Of a stretch of DNA of 64,000 nucleotides, positions 20,540-33,554 are shown piece after piece. The DNA is taken from the NCBI RefSeq assembly GCF_034344865.1, contig NZ_CP133774.1:6882001-6946000 (forward strand), read 5' to 3'. Under the pieces are notes generated by a model. That model saw only the letters and a program-made list of their open reading frames with translations. It had not been told where the DNA came from and made no database searches. The position numbers and the translations under genes are program-made. The DNA comes from Pseudomonas sp. 10S4. GTDB taxonomy: Bacteria > Pseudomonadota > Gammaproteobacteria > Pseudomonadales > Pseudomonadaceae. Numbering within the stretch: position 1 is the first letter of the stretch; each line of letters begins with the position of its first letter.

Positions 20540-21481
20540 TTAGTAACCCAGTGTTCTGTCCGCACAATTGAGCAGCGGTTCGTCGGCGTTTAAACGGCGG
20601 AAGTTCTCTGCCACTTGTTCGGCAATACAATCGTGGGAGGCGGCCGAGGCCATGTGTGGGGTGATCGTGACGCCGGGCAGGGTCCAGAGGCGATGATCGG
20701 CCGGTAGCGGCTCTTGTTCGAAAACATCCAGCAAGGCGCCGCGCAGTTTTCCGGTTTTTAAAGCTTGGTCGAGATCGTCGATATTGAGATGCCCGCCGCG
20801 ACCACAATTGACCAGTGCGGCGCCATTGGCCAATCGTTCGAAAGTTGCACGGCCGAGGATGCCGCGGGTTTCACCGGTCAGTGGCAAAAGATTAATCAAC
20901 AACTCCACGCCATCGAGAAACGGGTTCAGTTGTTCGGCACCGGCGAAGGTCCGGACACCGCTCAAATCCTTGCTACGGCGCGCCCAGCCTCGAACGTCAT
21001 AACCGGCGGCGACCAGATCCTCGGCGATGGCGCTGCCCAACGAACCCAGGCCCATCACCCCGACCTTGAACTGCCCCGCCGCTCGTTGCAGCGGTCGCTC
21101 CCAATGCTGTTTCTGCTGTTGCACCAGCACCTGATCGAAGCCACGGTGATAGTGAATAACCGCCCAGCGTACGTACTCGGTCATGCCCTGGCGGTGGCCG
21201 GGATCGACCACCCGACACACCGGCAAGTCCGGGCACGAGGGGTCGTGTTCCAGGTGATCGATACCGGCGGCCACCGAGTGCACGACTTGCAGGTTCGGCA
21301 ACGCGCCGAGGCTACCCGGCAAGGGAAACCAGCACGCGGCGATCTGTGCGTTGGTGGCCAGTGGATCGTCGGCCAGCACCACCGTGAGTTGCGGTGCACT
21401 ACGAGCAAACGCGGCTTGCAGTTGTTTGAGCAACAGGTTGTCGTGGGACAGCAGAACCACGGTGTTGATGACGGTTTTCAC
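20540..21481 (-). CDS. D-2-hydroxyacid dehydrogenase (glyoxylate/hydroxypyruvate reductase A-like)
   Basis: This 313-residue NAD(P)-dependent dehydrogenase has the nucleotide-binding motif GVMGLGSLGSAIAEDL. The C-terminal catalytic part shows LVNCGRGGHL, LDVFEQEPLP and TPHMAS. The start is GTG at 21481, overlapping the class II aldolase stop (GTGA). The family interconverts 2-oxo and D-2-hydroxy acids. In this operon (transporter, aldolase, dehydrogenase) it probably handles a small hydroxy or oxo acid produced or imported by its neighbours. Confidence 0.85.
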   Translation of the reverse strand: MKTVINTVVLLSHDNLLLKQLQAAFARSAPQLTVVLADDPLATNAQIAACWFPLPGSLGALPNLQVVHSVAAGIDHLEHDPSCPDLPVCRVVDPGHRQGMTEYVRWAVIHYHRGFDQVLVQQQKQHWERPLQRAAGQFKVGVMGLGSLGSAIAEDLVAAGYDVRGWARRSKDLSGVRTFAGAEQLNPFLDGVELLINLLPLTGETRGILGRATFERLANGAALVNCGRGGHLNIDDLDQALKTGKLRGALLDVFEQEPLPADHRLWTLPGVTITPHMASAASHDCIAEQVAENFRRLNADEPLLNCADRTLGY

Positions 21482-22233
21482 GATAAGTACGACTCGCGCT
21501 GGGATTCGATCAGGGTCAGAGCGGCCTCCCAGGCCAAGTCGATGATGTTGTCCTGTTCATCGCGGTCAAATTGCTCGGCGGTGTGCGCGCATACTTCCGG
21601 GGACGGATAATTCAACGCCGAACCACCGGCCAGTGCCGCCACCTGCGCCTGGCAAGCTCGCTCCAGAAAGTGAATCTCCTGAAACGCCTGGGCCACGCCG
21701 GAGCCGCCGACCAACAAGCCGTGATTGCGAAGGATCATTGCCCGGTGCGGTCCCAGGTCGGCGATCAACCGCTCGCGCTCATCCAGCGACAGTGCGATGC
21801 CTTCATAGGTGTGATACGCCAACTTGCCGTAGAACTTCAGCGCGTGCTGACTGATCGGCAGCAAGCCTTGCTTCTGCGCGGCGACCGCCATACCAGCGGC
21901 GGTGTGCGTGTGGATCACGCAGTTCAGGTCCGGGCGGGCCATGTGGATCGCCGAGTGAATGACGAAGCCTGCGGCGTTGACCCGGTGACCTTCGTAGGCC
22001 GGATCGACGATGCGCCCTTCCTGGTCGATACGCACCAGGTCCGAGGCGCGCATGCGGTCGAAAATCACCCCGTAGCGGTTGATCAAAAAATGGTGCTCAG
22101 GCCCCGGAATCCGCAGGGTGATATGGGTGTCGATCAGGTCGGTCATGCGAAAGTGCGCGACCAGCCGATACAGCGCCGCCAGTTCGCAACGGGCTTGCCA
22201 TTCAACCGAGTCGATGTGTGCAGGTTTACTCAC
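21478..22233 (-). CDS. Class II aldolase/adducin family protein
   Basis: This 251-residue protein has the class II aldolase fold. Metal-binding histidines appear in VIHTHTAAGMAVAA and MILRNHGLLVGG, and DLIDTHITLRIPG lies near the N-terminus. Members are metal-dependent aldolases, decarboxylases or epimerases acting on short hydroxy acids and sugar phosphates. The GTG start at 22233 overlaps the stop of the transporter gene, and its stop overlaps the dehydrogenase start, so the three genes are coupled. Confidence 0.85.
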   Translation of the reverse strand: MSKPAHIDSVEWQARCELAALYRLVAHFRMTDLIDTHITLRIPGPEHHFLINRYGVIFDRMRASDLVRIDQEGRIVDPAYEGHRVNAAGFVIHSAIHMARPDLNCVIHTHTAAGMAVAAQKQGLLPISQHALKFYGKLAYHTYEGIALSLDERERLIADLGPHRAMILRNHGLLVGGSGVAQAFQEIHFLERACQAQVAALAGGSALNYPSPEVCAHTAEQFDRDEQDNIIDLAWEAALTLIESQRESYLS

Positions 22234-23531
22234 GAATACACCTCTTTAGCAGCGTGGGTGGCGATCGGGTTGGCGCGCAGGCGGGCCAGGCCGCAAACAC
22301 CGATCAAGGACAGGGCCGAGAGCAAGGTGAAGTACACCGCCAACGGCAACCATTGCCCGGAAAATTTGCTCGCCAGCAGCGTGCCGATCAGCGGCGTAGT
22401 GCCGCCGGCCAGGGCGCAGCTCAACTGGTAAGCGATGGAAATGCCCGAGTAGCGCAGGTGTACCGGGAACGCCTGGGTCATGTAACCGGCAATCACTGCG
22501 TACAGCGCCGAGAGGATCACCACCGCCAGGGCGATGCCGACGGTCATCAACACAATGTTCTGCGTGCCGACCAACAGGAACATCGGGTACGGCGTGACCA
22601 TGCACAGCAACGCGACGAGTTTGAGGAAACGGCCTTCGCCGATGCGCTCAGCCAGCAGCGCGGAGAGCGGTTGCGAGAGCAACTGAATGACCGTCACCAG
22701 AAACAGGCAATCGAGAATCGTCGAGCGCGCGATGCCCTGATACTGAGTGACGTAAGTAATCATGAAGGTGTTGGTGAAAAAGAACCCGGCCGAACCGATG
22801 GTCACGGCGGCAGCGGCGAACAGAATCTGCCGCCAGCAGGTGCGGATCACATCCTTCACCGGGTATTTGGAGGTCTCGTTGTTGTCCCGGGCCTTGGCGA
22901 ATTCCGGCGATTCGTGGACACCGGAACGGATCATCAGGCCGACCATCATCAGCACGCCGCTGGCGAGGAACGGCAGACGCCAGCCCCAGGCGAGGAAGTC
23001 CGCCGGGTCAAGCGAGGTCACCAAGCGAAAAGCAATCAAGGCCAGCAGCAAACCCGCGGGGCTGCCGAGCTGGGCGAACGAGGCGTAGAAGGTTTTGCGC
23101 TTGGCCGGTGCGTGCTCGCTGGCCATCAGCACCGCCCCTCCCCACTCGCCACCGACGGAAATACCCTGGATCAGTCGCAGCACAATCAGACCGACCGGCG
23201 CCCAGATACCGACGCTGGCGTAGCTGGGCAGCAGACCGATGCCGGCGGTGGCCAGGCCCATCAATGCCATGGTGACCAGCAGCATCTTCTTGCGACCCAG
23301 GCGATCGCCCAAGTGACCGAAGACCATGCCGGCCATCGGGCGGGCGATGAAGCCAACGGCGAAACTGCCGAACGCTGCCAGGGTGCTCATCACCGGGTCA
23401 CTGCTGGGAAAGAACACTTGCCCGAGCACCAATGCCGCGGCGGTGGCGTAGATGTAAAAGTCGTAGAACTCGATGGTCGTGCCAATGAAGGCAGCGGCCG
23501 CGGCTCGTCGCGGTTGAGGGGTGGTGTGCAT
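22230..23531 (-). CDS. MFS transporter, MHS type (third)
   Basis: This 433-residue inner-membrane symporter has AAAAAFIGTTIEFYDFYIYA at the N-terminus, then GHLGDRLGRKK and QGISVGGEWGGAVL. It is a close paralogue of the transporter at 15645-16955 (shared SFAQLGSPAGL, WGWRLPFLAS, FTNTFMI). It leads the run transporter-aldolase-dehydrogenase and is divergent from a LysR gene, giving the same module as at 15.6-18.0 kb but with different enzymes attached. Confidence 0.9.
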   Translation of the reverse strand: MHTTPQPRRAAAAAFIGTTIEFYDFYIYATAAALVLGQVFFPSSDPVMSTLAAFGSFAVGFIARPMAGMVFGHLGDRLGRKKMLLVTMALMGLATAGIGLLPSYASVGIWAPVGLIVLRLIQGISVGGEWGGAVLMASEHAPAKRKTFYASFAQLGSPAGLLLALIAFRLVTSLDPADFLAWGWRLPFLASGVLMMVGLMIRSGVHESPEFAKARDNNETSKYPVKDVIRTCWRQILFAAAAVTIGSAGFFFTNTFMITYVTQYQGIARSTILDCLFLVTVIQLLSQPLSALLAERIGEGRFLKLVALLCMVTPYPMFLLVGTQNIVLMTVGIALAVVILSALYAVIAGYMTQAFPVHLRYSGISIAYQLSCALAGGTTPLIGTLLASKFSGQWLPLAVYFTLLSALSLIGVCGLARLRANPIATHAAKEVYS

Positions 23532-23629
23532 GCAAGGACCCTGTGTATTTATAGTTTTGGGCAGGTACTGAAGGCTGAATACGGTTGCACTCTGTGGCGC
23601 TTGTGGGCTTTATCGCTTCCGTGCCAGGA

Positions 23630-23665
23630 TTAGTCAATTTTCAAATTCTTATCTTTACTATTAGC
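23630..23665. promoter_or_regulatory. Candidate LysR operator, copy 2
   Basis: GATTAGTCAATTTTC at 23630-23644 is followed by ACTATTA at 23659-23665. Sequence and spacing are the same as at 17058-17093, and the surroundings differ. It lies 23 nt before the LysR ATG. Confidence 0.7.
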
Positions 23666-23687
23666 GCTGCTACTACCTGGATTTATC

Positions 23688-24644
23688 ATGACCTCAACAA
23701 ACCCCTGGGTCGGTCGTCGCTTTTTGAATGACCGCCTCGACTGGAACCTGCTGCGTACTTATCTAGTGATCGGCCAGGAAGGCAGCATGAGCCGGGCTGC
23801 TGCGCGATTGCACATCACCCAGTCGGCGGTCAGCCAGGCACTGAAACGGCTGGAGGAACAACTCGAATGTGTGCTGATTGCCCGCAGCGGGCGACGGTTT
23901 GATCTGACCGAAACTGGCGAAGAAGTCCTGCGCATTGCGGCGGATATCTACGGTGATATTTCCCGCTTGGGCACCGTGGTCGAAAGTCGTCATGACGATG
24001 TGGTGGGTAAGATCCGCATCCTCACCGTCAGCGGTGTGCAGGCGCGGCACTACGATGAATTCCTTGCTGACTTCCATGAGACCCACCCGAAAATCGAGCT
24101 GGAAGTCGAGGTGATGGGTAGCTCGAATATCATCAGTTCATTGCTGCAAAAGACCGCGACCATTGGCGTCGGCCTGTGCCGTTTGCCACAGCCACGGCTG
24201 GAACAGCGGGTGCTGTTTCGCGAGCGTTACGCGTACTTTTGCGGCCAGCGTCATCGGCTGTTCGGGCAGGAGAACCTGACCCTGGAACAGCTCGCGGCGG
24301 AGAATTTCGTGAGTTTTACCAGTGACCAGTTAGGGGGCAATCTTTCGCCGTTGACGCTGTTTCGCGACGAACAAGGTTTTACCGGGAAGATCGTCGCATC
24401 ATCCACCAGCTTCGAAGAGATTTACCGTCTGATCTGCGCAGGGTTTGGGATTGGTTGTTTGCCGGTGCATTTGGTGCGGCGGGATGTGGAGCAAGGATTG
24501 CTCTGGCGTTTACCGCCGGAAGAAGGGGTGGTGGATTTCGATATCCAGTTGCTGTGGAATCGCGAGCAGAAGATGACTCAGGCAGAAACGGTGTTCCTGG
24601 AAAGCTTCCAGCACATGCTCAGCATCCGTGAGCCTGTGCTGTGA
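23688..24644 (+). CDS. LysR family regulator, paralogue 2
   Basis: This 318-residue protein has an N-terminal winged helix (SRAAARLHITQSAVSQALKRLEEQLE) and a co-inducer domain. It is the paralogue of the regulator at 17119-18051 and is divergent from the transporter at 22230-23531. The recognition helices are nearly identical, and both spacers carry the same motif, so cross-regulation between the two modules is likely. Confidence 0.92.
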   Translation: MTSTNPWVGRRFLNDRLDWNLLRTYLVIGQEGSMSRAAARLHITQSAVSQALKRLEEQLECVLIARSGRRFDLTETGEEVLRIAADIYGDISRLGTVVESRHDDVVGKIRILTVSGVQARHYDEFLADFHETHPKIELEVEVMGSSNIISSLLQKTATIGVGLCRLPQPRLEQRVLFRERYAYFCGQRHRLFGQENLTLEQLAAENFVSFTSDQLGGNLSPLTLFRDEQGFTGKIVASSTSFEEIYRLICAGFGIGCLPVHLVRRDVEQGLLWRLPPEEGVVDFDIQLLWNREQKMTQAETVFLESFQHMLSIREPVL

Positions 24645-24656
24645 AGCCTTGATCGC

Positions 24657-26549
24657 TTAGACGTGAGGATCGCCCGGCGGTTTGGCGGGCGTGGCGTACT
24701 GCGGCTTGAGATGGCCGTCCTGATCGAGCAGCCAGGCGTCCATGATCTGCCGCACCACAGGACCGGCCACACGACCACCGGCCTCGCCGTTTTCGATCAT
24801 CACCGAGATCACAATCTTCGGATGTTCGGCCGGCGCGAAACCGACGAACAAGGCGTTATCGCGGTTACGTTCCAGGGTTTTCGCCCGGTTGTAACGCTCA
24901 CCTTGCTTGATCGCCACCACTTGCGCGGTACCACTCTTGCCGGCGATTCGGTACTGAGCCCCCACCGCGGCCGCTCGGGCAATGCCGCGAGGGTCGTGCA
25001 TCACCATTTGCATACCGTGGTTGACCTGTTCCCAGTCACGCGGATCCTTGAGCAGGATATTCGGCATCGGGTTCGCATCCACTGGGGCTACGCCGTCGAC
25101 AGTCTTGGCCAGGTGCGGTCGGTTCCAAACGCCTTTGTTGGCGATCAGCGCGGTGGCTTGGGCTAACTGCAACGGTGTGACCTGCATGTAGCCCTGGCCG
25201 ATGCCGAGAATCACGGTTTCGCCGGGAAACCATGGCTGACGGCGTGTGGCGCGCTTCCAGGCTTGAGATGGCATCAGACCGGCAGACTCTTCGAACATGT
25301 CCAGGGACACCTTCTCACCCAGCCCGAACATGGCCATGTAGTCGTGTAGTCGATCGATGCCCAGCTTGTGCGCCAGATCGTAGAAGTAGGTGTCGTTGGA
25401 ACGCATGATCGCTGCGTCCATGTCTACCCAACCGTCGCCGCTGTGGTTCCAGTTGCGGTACTTGTGATCGAAATCTGGCAGTTGGTAGTAACCAGGATCG
25501 AAAACGCGGGTTTGCGGGGTGACCACACCAGCGTCGAGGCCGGCAATCGCCACTTCTGGCTTGATGGTTGAGCCGGGGGCATAGAGGCCACGCAGGACGC
25601 GGTTGAACAGTGGCCGGTCGATGGAATCGTGCAGCGCCGCGTACTCCTTGAAGCTGATGCCGGTCACGAACATGTTCGGATCGAAGCTTGGCTTGCTGAC
25701 CATGGCCAGCACTTCGCCAGTCGACGGATCGAGCGCGACCACTGAGCCACGACGGTCACCCAAGGCATCCTCGGCGGCTTCTTGAAGCTTGACGTCCAGA
25801 CTTAGAACGATGTTCTTGCCTGGCGTCGGGTCGGTGTGCTTGAGCACTCGCAGCACGCGGCCTTGAGCGTTGGTTTCGACTTCTTCATAACCGACGTGGC
25901 CGTGCAGCTCGGACTCGTAGAATTTTTCGATACCGGTCTTGCCGATGGATTGGGTGCCACGGTATTCCACCCCGTCCAGAGCCTTGGACTCTTTCTCGTT
26001 GATGCGACCGACGTAACCGATCGAGTGGGCGAAGTGCACGCCCAACGGATAATGACGGACGAACTGTGGTTCGACATCAAGCCCCGGTAGGCGGAACTCG
26101 TTAACCGCGAGAACGGCGATCTGCTCTTCGGTGAGCTCGTAGAACAAGGTTACCGGCACGAACGGATGCCGTGCCTGCTTCATAGCCTTGTCGAACAACG
26201 TGCGGTCTTCGGCTGGCAAATGCAGGAGGTTGACCACCTCATCCAACTCGCCTTTGACGTCGGAGGCGCGTTCGCGGGTGATGGTCAGGTTAAAGCTGGG
26301 CCGATTGTCCGCCAGGATCACGCCATTGCGGTCATAGATCAGCCCTCTCGTCGGGGTGATCGGCAAAACGTGGACGCGGTTGTTTTCGGAGATGGTCGAG
26401 TGGTAGTCGAACTCAACCACTTGCAGAACGTACATGCGCACCACCAGTGCGCAGGTGATGGCGACCACAAACAAGGCGCAGGCCATCAGTCTTTTATTGA
26501 CCAGGCGCGTCTCTTTTTCGTGATCCTTGATGGGTATCGGTTCAGGCAT
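24657..26549 (-). CDS. mrdA: Penicillin-binding protein 2 (transpeptidase)
   Basis: This 630-residue class B penicillin-binding protein has an N-terminal membrane anchor (about residues 20-42) and a PBP dimerisation domain. The transpeptidase domain has the active-site SxxK at Ser327-Lys330 (PGSTIKP), an SxN motif (MRSNDTYF) and KSGT near the C-terminus. It crosslinks peptidoglycan for sidewall growth. No rodA, lytic transglycosylase or rlpA lies beside it, unlike the usual PBP2 operon, so it is probably a second, orphan PBP2. Confidence 0.92.
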   Translation of the reverse strand: MPEPIPIKDHEKETRLVNKRLMACALFVVAITCALVVRMYVLQVVEFDYHSTISENNRVHVLPITPTRGLIYDRNGVILADNRPSFNLTITRERASDVKGELDEVVNLLHLPAEDRTLFDKAMKQARHPFVPVTLFYELTEEQIAVLAVNEFRLPGLDVEPQFVRHYPLGVHFAHSIGYVGRINEKESKALDGVEYRGTQSIGKTGIEKFYESELHGHVGYEEVETNAQGRVLRVLKHTDPTPGKNIVLSLDVKLQEAAEDALGDRRGSVVALDPSTGEVLAMVSKPSFDPNMFVTGISFKEYAALHDSIDRPLFNRVLRGLYAPGSTIKPEVAIAGLDAGVVTPQTRVFDPGYYQLPDFDHKYRNWNHSGDGWVDMDAAIMRSNDTYFYDLAHKLGIDRLHDYMAMFGLGEKVSLDMFEESAGLMPSQAWKRATRRQPWFPGETVILGIGQGYMQVTPLQLAQATALIANKGVWNRPHLAKTVDGVAPVDANPMPNILLKDPRDWEQVNHGMQMVMHDPRGIARAAAVGAQYRIAGKSGTAQVVAIKQGERYNRAKTLERNRDNALFVGFAPAEHPKIVISVMIENGEAGGRVAGPVVRQIMDAWLLDQDGHLKPQYATPAKPPGDPHV

Positions 26550-26822
26550 TTCTGCAGCAGCTCTTGACGATGAAGGGGGTGCCGATCCTCAGCGTTGTAA
26601 TCAGTCCGTTAAAAAACGAGCTGCACCATACCAAAAATGACGCCAGCACTTTAGCGCGATTTCCTCGAACGGTTGTCCTTGAGGGCCAAAACGACGGTCG
26701 GACGTGCTGGGGATCAAGGTGAATTCGTGCGTTTTACTCAAGATTGATATTCCCATTCCTGCATTTTTCTTGCAGATGGGCCTGTGGATACTGGGTGCAT
26801 GTCATTCCCTTTGGAGTTTTTC

Positions 26823-27746
26823 ATGCACTCGCGTTTTCAACGATTACTGGGTTCGAATGGGTTTTCTATCGGGCTTGAATTGCCGCTGGATAACGACTGG
26901 TCCAGTGATGGCCAACGGTTGAGACTGGCCGAGGACAGGCCTTTTGGAGTTCCGGACCTGAAACAGCATACGGCAATGGCTCGTTTGGCCGACCAATCTG
27001 GGTTTCGCGCCCTTTGGGTTCGCGATGTACCGGTTTACGACCCCAACTTCGGCGATGCCGCACAGGTATTCGAAACATTTTCCTACCTTGGCTACCTGGC
27101 GGGGATCACCGACAACATTATGCTGGGCACGGCTGCGGTGGTACTGCCGTTGCGTCAACCCTGGCTGACACTCAAGGCTGCCAATAGTATCGACGAGCTT
27201 AGTGACGGACGGCTTTTGCTTGGCGTGGCCAGCGGTGATCGTCCGATGGAGTATCCATTGTTTGGTGTGGATTACGCTCAGCGCGCAGAGATCTTTCGCA
27301 ATACGGTTGAGTTGTTGCGTAACCAAGGTGAAGGGCGGCTGCCTGAAGGCGCTCGCCTGCTGCCGGAGCGCGATCAGCCGGTACCATTGCTGGTAGCGGG
27401 GCTTGGTCAACAGTCGCCGGCATGGATTGGCCAGCACATGGACGGCTGGCTCGCTTACCCGGGCACTCCGGATGAGCATCGTCGTCGAGTGGGGCTGTGG
27501 CGAGAGGTCGGTGGCGATAAACCTTACATCAGCTTTGTTCATCTGGATTTGGTAGCCAATCCCCATGCGCCGATGCGACGTGTGCGCTTCGGCGGCAGTT
27601 GCGGGCGGCTGGCATTGATCGATGAACTTCAGGCCTTGCGTGATGCAGGTGTGCAGCATGCTGGCCTGCATATGCGTCGTAGTGAACGGCCGGTGGCGGA
27701 GGTTATTGAGGAGATCGCGGAACACGTTCTGCCGATGTTTCACTGA
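26823..27746 (+). CDS. LLM class oxidoreductase (luciferase-like, TIGR03571-type)
   Basis: This flavin-dependent luciferase-family protein of about 307 residues has the (beta/alpha)8 core. It shows RALWVRDVPVYDP, NIMLGTAAVVLPLRQPW and the family-typical LSDGRLLLGVASGDRP. I chose the ATG at 26823 because GGAG lies 6 nt upstream; an earlier in-frame start at 26784 has no such site. It is a single gene between the PBP2 gene and the rRNA operon. The substrate is unknown. Confidence 0.82.
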   Translation: MHSRFQRLLGSNGFSIGLELPLDNDWSSDGQRLRLAEDRPFGVPDLKQHTAMARLADQSGFRALWVRDVPVYDPNFGDAAQVFETFSYLGYLAGITDNIMLGTAAVVLPLRQPWLTLKAANSIDELSDGRLLLGVASGDRPMEYPLFGVDYAQRAEIFRNTVELLRNQGEGRLPEGARLLPERDQPVPLLVAGLGQQSPAWIGQHMDGWLAYPGTPDEHRRRVGLWREVGGDKPYISFVHLDLVANPHAPMRRVRFGGSCGRLALIDELQALRDAGVQHAGLHMRRSERPVAEVIEEIAEHVLPMFH

Positions 27747-27819
27747 CGATGCGGCTGGAGCCAGGGATAGCCATTGGGCTGTCCCTTTTTCGTTTGACCA
27801 CTTTCCTGCAGGCAAAACA

Positions 27820-27851
27820 AAACCCCTACCTGCATACGCAGATAGGGGTTT
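27820..27851 (-). terminator. rRNA operon terminator
   Basis: AAACCCCTATCTGC and its complement (one G-U pair) form a 14-bp stem with a 4-nt loop. On the minus strand it is followed by TGTTTTG. It lies just after the 5S gene. Confidence 0.88.
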
Positions 27852-27863
27852 CGGAATTTAATC

Positions 27864-27979
27864 TTGACGATGACCTACTCTCACATGGGGAAACCCCACA
27901 CTACCATCGGCGATGCATCGTTTCACTGCTGAGTTCGGGATGGGATCAGGTGGTTCCAATGCTCTATGGTCGTCAAGAA
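27864..27979 (-). rRNA. rrf: 5S ribosomal RNA
   Basis: Read on the minus strand, this has the gamma-proteobacterial 5S landmarks GACGACCATAGAGC, CACCTGATCCCATCCCGAAC and GATGGTAGTGTGGGG. The ends pair (TTGACGACC with the 3' GTCAAG). The exact termini may be off by a few bases. Confidence 0.95.
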
Positions 27980-28152
27980 ATTCGGTAGCCAGGTCGTTCT
28001 CCTTACGGAGTACGCTCCAGCGAATGGGTATGTGATAGATCTCGGTGTTTTGTGAGTGTCTCGAACTTTCGGTTCGTTTCGTCTTCACACACCGCAATCT
28101 GGTGCTCTTTCGCTTTTCAGCTCGAAGCAAGCAAATTGCTTGGGTGTTATAT

Positions 28153-31054
<2,902 letters not shown>

Positions 31055-31352
31055 TATAACCCCAAGCAATCTGGTTATACTGTGAAGACGACATTCGCCG
31101 AAAATTCGCAATTACTCACAAATTTTACCTTAGCCTGATCCGTTACCAGTGAAAGTAACGTCCAGTCTATCTTTCTATCACATACCCAAATTTTTAAAGA
31201 ACGATCTAATCAAAGACTAGAAATCAATATTCACCGAGGAATACTCATTTCTAAACTCTAACGACACAAGCCACCTTAAAGGCTGGCTTCTCGTCTTCTT
31301 CAATGAATCAAGCAATTCGTGTGGGAACTTATGGAGCAGCTGATGTCGTCGA
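31055..31352 (-). other. 16S-23S internal transcribed spacer without tRNA genes
   Basis: This spacer of about 298 bp contains no tRNA cloverleaf on either strand. It has a boxA-like antitermination element, GTTCTTTAAAAA, at 31191-31203 on the minus strand. Most Pseudomonas rrn spacers carry tRNA-Ile and tRNA-Ala and are longer. Confidence 0.85.
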
Positions 31353-32883
<1,531 letters not shown>

Positions 32884-33032
32884 CAAACATCTTTGGGTTT
32901 TTAAGAAACCCTAAACTTGGCTCAGCAATCGTTGGTTACATCTTTGATTTCTCGCGGAGTAACTTGTGATGCTGATAATCTTGTTGACTATCAGTCTGAC
33001 TCCACAAGCACCCACACGAATTGCTTGATTCA

Positions 33033-33045
33033 GTTGTTAAAGAGC
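33033..33045 (-). promoter_or_regulatory. Leader boxA antitermination element of the rRNA operon
   Basis: The minus strand reads CGCTCTTTAACAA, close to the boxA consensus TGCTCTTTAACAA. It lies about 150 nt before 16S and downstream of all three promoters. Confidence 0.75.
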
Positions 33046-33081
33046 GGTTGGTTAAGATCTTTCGTCTCAACCGAGGCGCGC

Positions 33082-33109
33082 ATTCTACAGCAGCCTCTGT
33101 CACTGTCAA
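33082..33109 (-). promoter_or_regulatory. rRNA operon promoter P3 (proximal)
   Basis: On the minus strand, TTGACA (33109-33104), a 16-bp spacer and TAGAAT (33087-33082) are followed by a GC-rich discriminator, GCGCGCC. This discriminator is typical of stringently controlled rRNA promoters. Confidence 0.85.
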
Positions 33110-33190
33110 GCGGTTATTTTCAGAAGTTTTCAAAGTTTCCTTTGCAACTTCAACCACTTGCGCTTCCGATCTCTCGTTAGCGGGAGGCGA

Positions 33191-33218
33191 ATTCTACAGC
33201 GTTACTCGCTGCTGTCAA
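33191..33218 (-). promoter_or_regulatory. rRNA operon promoter P2 (middle)
   Basis: On the minus strand, TTGACA (33218-33213), a 16-bp spacer and TAGAAT (33196-33191) are followed by TCGCCTCCCGC. The layout matches P3, 109 bp further from 16S. Confidence 0.85.
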
Positions 33219-33393
33219 CACCTCTTTTCCGCTACTTTCGACCGAGAAGATCGAACCGTTAATAGAGCCACACAACACCGCTCTACCAACTCCTTCTGGG
33301 CTTCGATGACCTGAAGCAACTCGCTGTCGAAAACTGCATAACTCTTTGTTTACCAAGGAGTTTTCCGTTTCGACTGCGCCGGAAGTGGGGCGA

Positions 33394-33421
33394 ATTATAG
33401 ACTTCCAGAATCTGCCGTCAA
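33394..33421 (-). promoter_or_regulatory. rRNA operon promoter P1 (distal)
   Basis: On the minus strand, TTGACG (33421-33416), a 16-bp spacer and a perfect TATAAT (33399-33394) are followed by TCGCCCC. It lies about 134 bp from the divergent exporter gene. Confidence 0.85.
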
Positions 33422-33554
33422 GCCCTGATTTAGCTTTTCTATCAGGATGCTGAAAATCCCTGCTTATATATAGACGCGACCACAACGAATGCGCAGTATA
33501 TTGCCCAAACCATATAGCAATACTTTCGCTACCCACTTCGGACGATGCCTTGCA

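Noticed and set aside
22218..23633. 471-codon plus-strand ORF opposite the third transporter
   Set aside because: The Gln/His/Arg-rich composition is typical of antisense reading of membrane-protein codons.
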